From Desulforamulus profundi (GTDB lineage Bacteria > Bacillota_B > Desulfotomaculia > Desulfotomaculales > Desulfotomaculaceae), in assembly GCF_002607855.1 (NCBI RefSeq), contig NZ_AWQQ01000017.1, forward strand, positions 1 to 64,000: a stretch of 64,000 nt of DNA, given 5' to 3'. Made by a program: the position numbers and the translations under genes. Shown here one piece after another: positions 19,058-27,281 of this stretch. The notes under the pieces are model-generated. The model saw nothing but the letters and a program-made list of their open reading frames with translations. It made no database searches and was not told the DNA's origin. Position 1 is the stretch's first letter, and each line of letters begins with the position of its first letter.

Positions 19058-20583
19058 AAATCCTGCACCTTTCCTTTAATGTCCATACCTAAAGTATAGT
19101 CCCAGAAATCCATAAGATCGCCAAAACCTGTCCCCCATATTCCATCATTGATATGTTCTGCGCTGCGCATATACAAAAAATCAGGGTCTGCGCTGCCAAG
19201 CCTGCGTAAAGCTTTTTCCAGATTATCCCTGTCCTGCGGTTTCCGCCCGGCCCTGTCCAGTTGATAATCCAGTCGCTTAAGCCAGTCCTTTCTTTTTTCA
19301 TTATCATAATCATTTGGTGAAGGTAAAATAGCCTGATCATACAGTTCATGTATCGCTGCAAGTCTTGAACCAGGAACATCTTTCAAAATCTCCCGGCATT
19401 CTAGCAGGTCCAACAAGGGCAGAATAGAACCTGTACTTTCGTCCCGCAAATGATATGTTTGCAATGTATTCAACAGTTTTCCGGGCTTATCCGGTTCTTC
19501 CGCCGCTGTTGCTCCTTTTGTAAAAGAAATAAGGCTTAAACTTGCCCCCTGCGTCCTTGCTGCTGTTTTAGCCCGTTCAAGCATCCTGCTTGCTCGCTTA
19601 TAGGCAAGGGTATGGGGATAGCTGGCCTTACAAACCACCAGCCCAACACACATACCTGCAGCAAAATCCCTTACGCCTATACCGGCCAAAAAAGCATTCA
19701 ATTCATCAATATAGTGCTGCACAAACTGCCTGGCAAAATCAAAGCTGTAGGGCGCCGCCAAAAGCACACAAAGATCGTCGCCACCCATGATCAGGGGTAA
19801 CACAGGTAAACCCTTAATTTTAAATTTTTCATCTTGTATTAACCGGTTGATTAGCTTGACCCTTGCTGTGCTAAGAGAGCTGTCAATGATCTCTGGGAGC
19901 CGCAAAGATACCTTTCTCATTTGTTCTTTTGAACATTTGCTGAAAAGGACACCCATATTGTTTCCGTCGGCCACCAAATAGGCAACATTGGTATGCGCGT
20001 CAAAGCTGCCAAAATAGTCAACTTGTCTATTAATTTCCAGGTCTGCCGCAAGGGTCTGCACAAACAGGCTATGTGAAATATCCTTTATATGGTCAAATCT
20101 GGCCGAGCAGCCGGAACAAACGGTTTTCCCTTCGCTCGATTCCCTTTTGCTGCCAAAACCGTGCCCGCATATATCACAATAGGCCAGAAAAGGGTTGTGG
20201 ATACAAGCTGAAGCATTGGGCGGGTGCATTTTTTCCACCCTTAACCTGCGCTGCGCTTCAACGGAGGCGACAGTAAAATCTGCTTCCTCAAACTGCAACG
20301 GTTCTACGACAGTTAATGTCCCTCCCGTTTCCCTCCAGTAATACTCGGCCAGCTGTTCCCCCCAGAGACGGCACTTTTCCTTATCGGAAAAAACAACCCG
20401 GAAAGCTCCCCCGTCAGCCACTATAATATCCTCCGGCGGCACGCCGTCCCTTTGCATTTCTTCAGCCATTCGCCGGCACCATTCCGTCAGCAGTTGACTA
20501 CCGCCGGTTATTTCTTTTTGACGGATGGCCTGGAAAATTAATTCCTGAATTTTATCTACTTCCGCTGCCAACAAATATTTCAT
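19054..20583 (-). CDS. cas10: Type III-D Cas10, GGDD palm, no HD domain
   Basis: Signature type III subunit that makes cyclic oligoadenylates after RNA target binding. The 509-aa protein starts MKYLLAAEVDKIQELIF, has a zinc ribbon with Cys136, Cys139, Cys156 and Cys159, and a Palm2 active site GGDD at residues 267-270 (PLIMGGDDLCVLL). No N-terminal HD nuclease is present, so DNA cleavage by Cas10 itself is not expected. This makes it much shorter than Csm1/Cmr2. GGAGGTGA precedes the ATG, which overlaps the CARF-HEPN stop by one base. The neighbouring CARF-HEPN gene is the likely receiver of its second messenger. Confidence 0.95.
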   Translation of the reverse strand: MKYLLAAEVDKIQELIFQAIRQKEITGGSQLLTEWCRRMAEEMQRDGVPPEDIIVADGGAFRVVFSDKEKCRLWGEQLAEYYWRETGGTLTVVEPLQFEEADFTVASVEAQRRLRVEKMHPPNASACIHNPFLAYCDICGHGFGSKRESSEGKTVCSGCSARFDHIKDISHSLFVQTLAADLEINRQVDYFGSFDAHTNVAYLVADGNNMGVLFSKCSKEQMRKVSLRLPEIIDSSLSTARVKLINRLIQDEKFKIKGLPVLPLIMGGDDLCVLLAAPYSFDFARQFVQHYIDELNAFLAGIGVRDFAAGMCVGLVVCKASYPHTLAYKRASRMLERAKTAARTQGASLSLISFTKGATAAEEPDKPGKLLNTLQTYHLRDESTGSILPLLDLLECREILKDVPGSRLAAIHELYDQAILPSPNDYDNEKRKDWLKRLDYQLDRAGRKPQDRDNLEKALRRLGSADPDFLYMRSAEHINDGIWGTGFGDLMDFWDYTLGMDIKGKVQDL

Positions 20584-22258
20584 CAGCGATGCTTCACCTC
20601 CGGCACAAACTCAAGCCCGCAGACCTCTTTTACCTTTTCCCACGGCATTGCCCCATACACCCCTGGTAAGGGTACCTTTTTAAGCCATAATCTAAATTCA
20701 TCACAGTTTTTCCTCGCTATCTTTAAACATTCTTCTGCCAAATCCCGGCCCACGGGAAGACAACCGTGAACCACTGCATTTCTGATTTCCGCAAGCTTTT
20801 CGAGATTATCTAATTGTTCTCGAAATTCTTCCAGTCTTTTTTTTGAACCTTCAGGTAAGGATTCTTCATTTAACTTGTAAATATAATTTCTGTCTTTCGG
20901 CTCGTTTTTTCGATTATTTTTATTAAGTAGCAGGTTTCTTTTTTGACTAATTGACAGCTTATGCAAATCAATTTTATCTACGTTCATCCAATCATTATCA
21001 TCGGATTTTTGTCTTTTTTTGGAAATATACTCACACAGCTTATGCAAATCAATTTTATCTACGTTCATCCATTCATTATCATCGGATTTTTGTCTTTTTT
21101 TGGAAATATACTCACACAGCATGGTAACCCTGGCCGTTATCAGCAATTCCGATGCCGCAGCCCCGCGGATGAGGGCGGAACGGTAATCCTCATAATATTT
21201 TATTAATCTTTCTGCCTTTGCCAGTTCATCATTAACATATACATATATCTTTTCAGGATCACCAAATATCTTCTCGACACTCTCTTCGCCTATTTTTTTA
21301 TTTCTTTAGCTCTTTTACTTAATAACAGTTTTTGATCTTCAACGGGCCAATTACCGGAAAATTTATGAATTATTGTGGGAAGGTCTTCGGCAACCGGCAT
21401 TTCCAATTGTTGATACAACTTTTTGGCTTCGGGATAATCCGCGTTATCCCAAGCTTTATATAATTCAAGCAGTTTTTTTAATTTTTCAGAACTCTTTTTA
21501 TCTTCTTCTCTGAAATAGCTTTCTTCTTGCATAATCTTCTGAATCCCTTGAAGCAGTTTGAGAGCTGCAGAAAATGAGTGCTTTTGGCATAACTCTTTAA
21601 TCTCGGTCCAGTCTCTCAAGGCAAATACCTGGTAAGGATTTTTAAACAACGTTGGTTTGCACAGGTAACCATATGGGCGGTGATATCTGGTGCTATACTT
21701 GTCAAAATCAATATAAGATATCTGGGTATCTGAATAAGCAGCAAATAAAAAAGCCCCCGCAACCATTGATTTTTTGCCCCCGGTAATATCTATGGTTAAG
21801 CCAGAACAGTTGCCAAAATCCCTCTGCAGGTAATCAAAAACCCCCGGGGGGTCATCATTTTCCAAAGAACGCTGATAATCCTTTATTTCCGGTCGGTAAT
21901 CGAACTTTTTGTAAATTTTTTCCACTAGCTTGGTGAGCATTTGAAATCTATACTTTCCTTTATCAGACCCATATTCTTTATTCACTACAAAAGCCACTGT
22001 TTTGGGTTGCCAGTAACACATAGCGATTAACAACGGTTCCACTGTATGTCCCACCATCAGGACAAGGTTTTCAACCAAACCTTGTTCAGACCTTTGACCG
22101 CCATAAGAGGATCTTATATGCTCCAATTCAGATGGTAATAATTCCTCAATGTATACTTCCAAATACGTTTTGTCATCCTGCCCATTAGAATATTGCTGCC
22201 AAAATAAGTCCGTCTTTTTCTCCAACTGCTCGTTATAACTTCCCCGTCCCTTAACCAT
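20583..22258 (-). CDS. CARF-HEPN ancillary ribonuclease (Csm6/Csx1-like), frameshift in A7 run, 81-bp internal duplication
   Basis: Predicted cyclic-oligoadenylate-activated RNase. The first frame (22258-21290) encodes a CARF domain with LVLMVGHTVEPLL (residues 65-77) and TGGKKSM (159-165), a ring-nuclease/ligand-loop motif. It stops just after a run of seven A (minus strand, about 21296). The next frame continues without a gap (KKIGEESVEKIFGDP) into a HEPN part with RNAVVH, the R-X4-H RNase motif (about residues 493-498). One extra A restores 558 codons. The HEPN half also has a perfect-length 81-bp tandem duplication (20955-21116). SD AAGGAGGGAA precedes ATG 22258. It lies between cas6 and cas10. 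The family could be TIGR02710-like. Confidence 0.87.
20955..21116. repeat. 81-bp in-frame tandem duplication inside the HEPN half
   Basis: Two adjacent 81-bp copies start at 20955 and 21036, both beginning CAGCTTATGCAAATC on the + strand. They differ at one base (aatcatt against attcatt), giving Glu in one copy and Asp in the other. The length is divisible by 3, so each copy encodes 27 residues (CEYISKKRQKSDDN and so on). A further CAGC follows the second copy. Near identity points to a recent duplication. Confidence 0.97.
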
Positions 22259-22290
22259 AAAATTCCCTCCTTACCTACCTACAAGGACTT

Positions 22291-22319
22291 GAGAAAACAC
22301 CGTTATCGGTGTTTTTCTC
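22291..22319 (-). terminator. Terminator-like hairpin across the cas6 stop codon
   Basis: On the minus strand the end of cas6 can fold as GAGAAAAACACCG, loop ATAA, CGGTGTTTTCTC, a near-perfect 12-13 bp stem. The cas6 TAA stop lies in the loop, and a U-rich descending arm follows. It lies between cas6 and the CARF-HEPN gene, and could reduce read-through into the effector genes or act as an mRNA-stability element. Confidence 0.6.
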
Positions 22320-23061
22320 CTTTACCACTCTCTACCACCTCCACACAGCCAAATCCCTGGCTGTTCTTATTCCCCATCCCTGCGTCCACCGCCATTTGCA
22401 GCAGTTCCTTCGGTCCGGTTAGTTCCATCCTGCCGGAATAACCTTTGATGATCGTCCCTTTGTAATTAACAATGTTCATTTTTACAGGGCCCATTGGTTT
22501 TACCTTCACTGTGCCGGGCGGGGCTGCCTGATTGTAAAACGCCAGGTATTTTTTCCGCAGGTTGTTTTCAATCAGGCTGTCGTAATCGGGGTCTCCCGGC
22601 TGAAAGTAGCAGGTATATTTTCGCCCGTCAGGCCGCAGGAACGTGCTGTAGGCGACAACCGGTGACAAGGTTTTTAAGATCACCTTGTCTCCCGGCACCG
22701 TAAACTGCTGAACTGTAACGGCTTTCACTTCGACGCGGTGCGTCCCCAGCCGAATTTGTCCCCCGGTCAACAGCCCGTTGGCGATGGACTGGCAAAAATC
22801 ACCCACCGGGGAGGAAACCGTCAGAACGATATCTCCGGCAAACCTCAGGGTGTTTTTTTCTTTATTGGCATCGAACCTGCCGTTCACCTTGGAAAAGGCA
22901 AACAGCTTGAACCGCCGGCTACCACTTTCGTAGCCCTTATCGTGCAGAAAAGCCGCCAGTGCCGGGTCAATGGTTCTGTATAAGGCAGCTTGTAGTAAAT
23001 GGTTGTAATGTACCGGCAATTCAAGTTCTTCCTGTGGAGCTAATGTAATAAATAGGTGCAT
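22303..23061 (-). CDS. cas6: CRISPR pre-crRNA endoribonuclease Cas6
   Basis: Cas6 cuts the repeat transcript to give crRNAs with the ATTGAAAC handle. The 252-aa protein starts MHLFITLAPQEELELPVHYNH, placing a candidate catalytic His near residues 18-21. It has a RAMP fold with TVSSPVGDF and the C-terminal glycine-rich loop GMGNKNSQGFGCVEVV, diagnostic for Cas6. It is the only Cas6 in the window and the first gene of the leftward cas run, so it probably serves both I-B and III-D complexes. No separate SD stronger than GGTAGAGGATG is visible. Confidence 0.96.
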   Translation of the reverse strand: MHLFITLAPQEELELPVHYNHLLQAALYRTIDPALAAFLHDKGYESGSRRFKLFAFSKVNGRFDANKEKNTLRFAGDIVLTVSSPVGDFCQSIANGLLTGGQIRLGTHRVEVKAVTVQQFTVPGDKVILKTLSPVVAYSTFLRPDGRKYTCYFQPGDPDYDSLIENNLRKKYLAFYNQAAPPGTVKVKPMGPVKMNIVNYKGTIIKGYSGRMELTGPKELLQMAVDAGMGNKNSQGFGCVEVVESGKGEKHR

Positions 23062-23121
23062 CCTCTACCACCATCCGGTTTTTTAATGTTTTTCCATTAA
23101 AATTTATAAGATTTTTATCTA

Positions 23122-23149
23122 AATTTATTTTATCAAAACATTAAGTCAA
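23122..23149 (-). promoter_or_regulatory. Possible promoter of the cas operon
   Basis: On the minus strand, TTGACT (23144-23149) and TAAATT (23122-23127) are separated by 16 bases in an AT-rich block, about 60 bp upstream of cas6. The region 23062-23366 contains no gene; the rest of it would hold the promoter of the rightward SleB-like gene. Confidence 0.35.
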
Positions 23150-23366
23150 AAAAGCTAAATGTATGTCGAATAGTAAAATAAAAAAGATGAATATACGGCA
23201 GGCGGGTAATGGCAGGGCTGCCAGGAATTGTGGGTTTATTTTTATGGACAAGCTGTGTTAGTCTTATAACCGACCCCGCCACCCAGATGGTTTTTGCTTG
23301 TTAACAGGTAAAACTCCAGACAACGTAAGGCTTTTAAAAAGCTTTCATTGAAAGGAGTGGAATCTA

Positions 23367-24011
23367 ATGAAAAAATTAATCACGTTGTCGGTGCAATCTT
23401 TACAAACAAAAGGTTTACTAAAAAAGGTCATTGCTTCAGCTCTGGCTGTTTCAATACTGTCAGTATCAATGTTTCCTTTTTACCCGTCAGCAGGAACTGA
23501 CAATCAAACAATCCAAGCGGCCGAAAAAGAAAATGAAAAACAAAATGACACCGGAATCATGAACAAACCGCAAATTCAAGTGGCAGATGCTTCTTCTAAG
23601 GATTTGTCACAGGTGAACAGACCTCAAAGAAAACCCCAAGTTTCCAGGGGGAATCTAAATCGCGATGAAGTGATCCTGCTGGCCATGGTCATCGAAGGCG
23701 AAGCAGCCGATGAACCCTATCAAGGAAAAGTGGCGGTGGGAGCTGTCATTCTGAACCGGATGGAAAGCAAAAAGTTCCCCGAAACATTGTCTGGAGTAGT
23801 TTATCAGGGATTGGCCTTTGAGTCAGTTATGAACAGCCAGTACAAGCGACCTTTGACCACCGAATCCATTAAAGCGGCCCAGGCCGCCATCCAGGGCTGG
23901 GACCCCACCAACGGGGCCCTGTACTTCTGGAACCCGGCAACCGCTAAAAGTAAATGGGTTTGGTCACGGCCGGTAACCGGCCAAATCGGGCGGCATGTAT
24001 TTGCCAAATAA
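23367..24011 (+). CDS. SleB-like cell wall / spore cortex hydrolase
   Basis: 214-aa protein with an N-terminal membrane or signal segment (about residues 18-42, VIASALAVSILSVSMFPFYPSAG), a low-complexity linker (45-95) and a hydrolase domain: NLNRDEVILLAMVIEGEAADEPY, GKVAVGAVILNRM and FWNPATAKSKWVW. These are the hallmarks of the SleB/CwlJ catalytic family, including the catalytic Glu in EGEA. It probably acts on spore cortex or cell-wall peptidoglycan outside the membrane. AAAGGAGTGG precedes the ATG. It lacks the N-terminal peptidoglycan-binding domain of true SleB, so a general cell-wall hydrolase role is possible. Confidence 0.88.
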   Translation: MKKLITLSVQSLQTKGLLKKVIASALAVSILSVSMFPFYPSAGTDNQTIQAAEKENEKQNDTGIMNKPQIQVADASSKDLSQVNRPQRKPQVSRGNLNRDEVILLAMVIEGEAADEPYQGKVAVGAVILNRMESKKFPETLSGVVYQGLAFESVMNSQYKRPLTTESIKAAQAAIQGWDPTNGALYFWNPATAKSKWVWSRPVTGQIGRHVFAK

Positions 24012-24020
24012 AAGTACAAA

Positions 24021-24058
24021 GAGGGACATTTCCCGGGTGAAGCCGGGAAATGTCCCTC
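24021..24058. terminator. Bidirectional terminator
   Basis: Perfect 16-bp stem (GAGGGACATTTCCCGG with its complement) and a 6-nt loop, flanked by A and T runs on both sides. It lies between the convergent SleB-like and asparaginase genes. Confidence 0.9.
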
Positions 24059-24069
24059 TTTGTTTTATC

Positions 24070-25063
24070 CTAAAAAGCCACTTCCAAATGGCCGATTTCG
24101 TCTCCGCGGTGGTTTTTCAGCGTGGGCCGCCATAAATGGCGCAGGTCCTCAAATTCAGCATCTGTGATATAGTTTAATTGCTTGAGTATTTGAATCACTA
24201 CCGGGTCAATGGCCCTGAAACTTCCATCCTCAATTTTTAGGGCCAGCCCGATGCCCTGATTCACGATACCAACGCAGTAAACCCCTTCAGCCCCCAGTTT
24301 GGCCACCACTTTACCCTTGGTGACTTCCATCAGAACGGTATCCAGGCGGTCTGTACCGGCCACAAAATACGGATGGGACGTCATGGCATCACGGATGGTA
24401 TTGAGAGCCTCAACCATGGCCTGGTCAAAATATCCTTGGGGTAACGACAAGCGGGCATAGGCTGCTGCCATATTTCGAATGGGCAAACCAAAGACCGGTA
24501 CCCCGCAGCCGTCTATGCCAGGTATACCCGGTCAGGCGAGAGGGCAGCACATTGACAGATGGCGTGCAGCATTTCCTGTTGCACCGGGTGCTCTTTATGG
24601 ATATAACCTGTTAAAGGGGCTTCCAGAAGCAGTGTGAGAGCCAGCATGCCGCTGTGTTTTCCTGAACAGGCGTTGTTTAAAGCTTCAAATATTTTACCCG
24701 AGGCCAGAAGTTTCTTAGCGCTGGGAGATGCATGGGCGCAGAGGAACCACAATCCAAATCCGATTCCGCCAGGCCAAGTTTTTGCAAGATACCCTGGACG
24801 GCCTTTACATGCCGTTCTTCTCCGCCGTGAGATGAAGTAAAGAGTGCAATTTCAGGCCCGGTTAAGCCAAATTTTTCAACCACATCCCGTTCGATTAAAG
24901 GGATGGCCTGAAATGGCTTGGCGGCGGAGCGCCAGTACGTGACATGGTCCGGGTTGCCAAGACTGAAGAGGGTTTTGCCGTCCCGGTCCGTAACCACCAG
25001 GTGGCCGCGGTGCTGAGATTCAACAAGGTCTCCCCGAATAACTTTTACCAGTATTTCTACCAA
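24070..25063 (-). CDS. L-asparaginase II family protein, two frameshifts
   Basis: Predicted to hydrolyse asparagine to aspartate and ammonia (asparaginase II family, Pfam Asparaginase_II type). Three frame segments join as one 331-codon protein. The first has MVEILVKVIRGDLVES, VTYWRSAAKPFQAIPL and TSSHGGEERHV; the second has CSGKHSGMLAL; the third has LPIRNMAAAYARL and TDRLDTVLMEV. The shifts lie near 24740 and near 24505. The second is explained by CTGGGCATA reading CTGGCATA, a lost G. Both are single-base deletions and the rest of the protein is well conserved. The start is TTG 25063 with GGGAGGAAT upstream. If the shifts are real, the gene is dead. Confidence 0.85.
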
Positions 25064-25293
25064 TTTTTATTCCTCCCGGCATTAACATACACAAAAAATA
25101 TTATTTCTATCAAAATAAGAGTGTTTCCTTCAAAACCCAATTATATCATACTTTGACGAAAAGTCTTTTCCTAAAGCAGCCACCGGCATCGGCGGGATAA
25201 GAAGAAAAAACCATGGAACATGGAGGAAACAATGATTACTAACAAAAACCTTTTACTATGACGGTCTACATCCTTAAAATGATTCATGAAAGT

Positions 25294-25319
25294 AAAAAAC
25301 CCACTGCCTGAACAGTGGG
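25294..25319 (-). terminator. Intrinsic terminator after DUF1294 gene
   Basis: On the minus strand CCCACTG, loop TTCAGG, CAGTGGG is followed by TTTTTT. It lies 18 bp beyond the DUF1294 stop codon. The stretch 25064-25293 holds no gene and should contain the asparaginase promoter. Confidence 0.9.
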
Positions 25320-25336
25320 GTCAGAAAAAGCTGTTA

Positions 25337-25594
25337 TTACAGGAGCCAGATAATAAAGACCACCTGGGCAATTCCCAGGGCGGGTATACCAAAGGCAAAC
25401 ACCGTTTTTCTGGTTTTATGGTGAGCAAATTTCATACCCAGGTATCCGCCCAATGCGCCACCGGCCAAGCAGGCAATGATGAGACTTCTTTCGGATATAC
25501 GCCATCCTCCTGTGGCGGCATACCACTTATCCAGATTGAACATGATGAAAGTCAAAATATTGATGCCGATCAGGTAGAAAAGTAAAACTTCCAT
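25337..25594 (-). CDS. DUF1294 family small membrane protein
   Basis: 85-aa protein with three hydrophobic segments (residues 3-19, 38-53 and 66-84). It carries the DUF1294 pattern: FNLDKWYA, GGWRISERSL, CLAGGALGGYLGM and FAHHKTRK. The function of the family is unknown; some members are fused to cold-shock domains. It stands alone, with its own terminator and an opposite-strand neighbour (PspC-like), so no operon context helps. Confidence 0.85.
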   Translation of the reverse strand: MEVLLFYLIGINILTFIMFNLDKWYAATGGWRISERSLIIACLAGGALGGYLGMKFAHHKTRKTVFAFGIPALGIAQVVFIIWLL

Positions 25595-25714
25595 CCGTAT
25601 CCCTCCTCATCGTGCCATAAAACTAGTTATTAAATATAGTATAAAGGAATATGATTTATTTTGTCTAATAAATTTTTATAAGGTCACTATTTGCTGCCTG
25701 AAAGGGGAATTGTG

Positions 25715-25900
25715 ATGAAACGGTTGGTTCGATCCCGCTCCCAAAGAATGATTGCCGGTGTTTGTGGGGGAATTGCTGAATATCTTGATATTGATCCCAC
25801 AGCGGTGAGGGTTCTCTATGCAATCCTTTCCGTGCTGTCTGCTGCCTTCCCGGGCATCATTATCTACTTACTTTTGGTGTTTATCATACCCTTGGAATAA
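25715..25900 (+). CDS. PspC-domain membrane protein
   Basis: 61-aa protein with the PspC pattern KRLVRSRSQRMIAGVCGGIAEY followed by LDIDPTAVRVLY, and one long hydrophobic helix at the C-terminus (IIIYLLLVFIIP). PspC-domain proteins are linked to envelope-stress sensing. The start is taken at ATG 25715, preceded by AAAGGGGAA; an in-frame ATG 24 nt upstream overlaps this site. It is monocistronic. Confidence 0.87.
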   Translation: MKRLVRSRSQRMIAGVCGGIAEYLDIDPTAVRVLYAILSVLSAAFPGIIIYLLLVFIIPLE

Positions 25901-26112
25901 ACGAAAAGGTAACAATTGTCATTCGGCAGGATCCTCCTGCCCTTTTTATTTCACTGCACAGGAAATCAAAGTCGGCCCGGCATATCTACGAACCGGTTTC
26001 TTAATTTATTAGAGGAAAGAAATATAAGTGTTTTTCTGTAAATAATATTGACATTTGATCCTAAGAGGTATAATATAGTTATGAACAAATGTCAATAAAG
26101 GATGTTAAAGAA

Positions 26113-26517
26113 ATGGCAAGACCACCCAAATGCCGTCAAGTTGCAAGGCTGCCTGCTGTGACCTATTTTAAGCCTCAGGGTGTTCCTATGAGTCAGCTGT
26201 CCGAAGTTATTCTCACGGTGGAAGAAGTGGAGGCCGTTCGCCTTTGTGACCTGGAAGGGCTGGAGCAGGAGTTGTGTGCGGAAAAAATGGCCGTTTCCAG
26301 ACCAACCTTTCACCGAATTATTGCGGGGACAAGGAAAAAGATAGCGGATGCTTTGATTAACGGTCTGGCCATCCGGGTTGAAGGAGGAAATTTCAGGGTT
26401 TCCTCCTGTAAATTGATCTGTAATCAATGCGGCCACCGGTGGGAAGGGACTTTTTGCCGTCGCCATACCACATGTCCCAGTTGTCAATCCCGAGATTGGG
26501 AAGACCAGCAGGAATGA
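26113..26517 (+). CDS. DUF134 family protein (predicted DNA-binding)
   Basis: 134-aa protein beginning MARPPKCRQVARLPAVTYFKP, the typical DUF134 opening. It has an HTH-like middle section (ILTVEEVEAVRLCDLEGLEQELCAEKMAVSRPTFHRII) and a C-terminal zinc-ribbon-like CNQCGHRW plus CPSCQSRDW. Members often lie next to NifX-like dinitrogenase-cofactor-domain proteins, as here, and may regulate them. An in-frame ATG at 26089 is possible, but the family starts at MARP. A promoter candidate (TTGACA about 17 bp from TATAAT-like sequence) is visible at 26048-26076. Confidence 0.88.
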   Translation: MARPPKCRQVARLPAVTYFKPQGVPMSQLSEVILTVEEVEAVRLCDLEGLEQELCAEKMAVSRPTFHRIIAGTRKKIADALINGLAIRVEGGNFRVSSCKLICNQCGHRWEGTFCRRHTTCPSCQSRDWEDQQE

Positions 26518-26541
26518 ACCCTTCGGCTTTGAGGAGAATGT

Positions 26542-26731
26542 ATGGAGAGATATCGCTGCCTGCAATGCGGGAAAATTGTGGAGTATTTAAAGGTTTATCG
26601 TAAAGGGGCAAAAGAAGCTTTGCTGTAACTGTGGCGGCTGCTTGGAACCTTTGCATAACCGACTTATTATACACCAAGGAGGAGAAACCTATGAAAATCG
26701 CCATCCCGGCAAGGAACGGCCAAGTGAATGA
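26542..26731 (+). CDS. Small Cys-rich zinc-ribbon-like protein, one-base insertion
   Basis: Not a recognised family. ATG 26542 (GAGGAG upstream) reads MERYRCLQCGKIVEYLKVYRKG and then stops at 26626. If one G is removed from the GGGG at 26605-26608, the frame continues GQKKLCCNCGGCLEPLHNRLI, adding CCNCGGC to the earlier CLQC, so two Cys pairs typical of a zinc ribbon are restored, and the protein ends at 26731 with about 62 aa. The 3' end overlaps the next gene by 41 bp. It lies in the DUF134-NifX gene pair, suggesting a shared metal-related role. The true end is uncertain. Confidence 0.45.
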
Positions 26732-27080
26732 ACATTTTGGAACCACTGAAGAGTTCGCCATCATTGAACTGGAAAACGGTAAAGTGAAGAATACCCGGAT
26801 TCTCTCCAACGAAGGGCTGCAGCATAACCACGGCGGCATTGCCAATATGCTGAGAAATGAAAGCATCGAAGCCATCATCTGCGGAGGAATCGGCGGCCAT
26901 ATGATTCAGGCCCTGCGACAATTAGGCCTGAAGGTTGTCAACGGGGCCGCAGGTCCCCTGGAAAGTGTCGCTGAGGCCTATGCCGCCGGCACGCTGGTAA
27001 CCCGCCCCGTTCAATGCGGCTGTGGCGGCGGACACCAACACCATCACCATCATCATCATGACGGCGGCTGCAATCACTAA
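26691..27080 (+). CDS. NifX/NifB-like cofactor-binding domain protein with His-rich tail
   Basis: 129-aa protein of the dinitrogenase iron-molybdenum cofactor family: MKIAIPARNGQVNEHFGTTEEF, GGIANMLRNESIEAIICGGIGG and LVVNGAAG-like segments. The C-terminus is CGCGGGHQHHHHHHHDGGCNH, a natural metal-binding tail with seven consecutive His. Members bind or chaperone metal clusters, in many anaerobes without nitrogenase. The start ATG 26691 has AAGGAGGAG. The upstream DUF134 gene is a common partner. Confidence 0.9.
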   Translation: MKIAIPARNGQVNEHFGTTEEFAIIELENGKVKNTRILSNEGLQHNHGGIANMLRNESIEAIICGGIGGHMIQALRQLGLKVVNGAAGPLESVAEAYAAGTLVTRPVQCGCGGGHQHHHHHHHDGGCNH

Positions 27081-27091
27081 TGAGGCAAAAT

Positions 27092-27122
27092 AAAGGACCC
27101 TGTGCCCGGCACAGGGTCCTTT
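27092..27122 (+). terminator. Intrinsic terminator after NifX-like gene
   Basis: AAAGGACCCTGTGCC pairs with GGCACAGGGTCCTTT over 15 bp with a minimal loop, followed by T residues, 12 bp after the stop codon. Confidence 0.88.
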
Positions 27123-27281
27123 TGCCATGTCGTTTAATTTTATAACAGCCCCATTTTCCTGTCTGCCTCCCCCTTAACTCCGGACGGTGGTCCGGATGAG
27201 CAATTAAACCCGGCAAGCAACTGAATAGAAGGGATAAATAATTGCCACAATAGTTTTGTAGAGGAGAAAGGTGGCGGCACC

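Noticed and set aside
27034..27077. Run of seven His codons at the end of the NifX-like gene
   Set aside because: Could suggest an engineered tag or a tandem repeat error, but His/Cys-rich tails are natural in this metal-binding family and the codons are mixed CAC/CAT.
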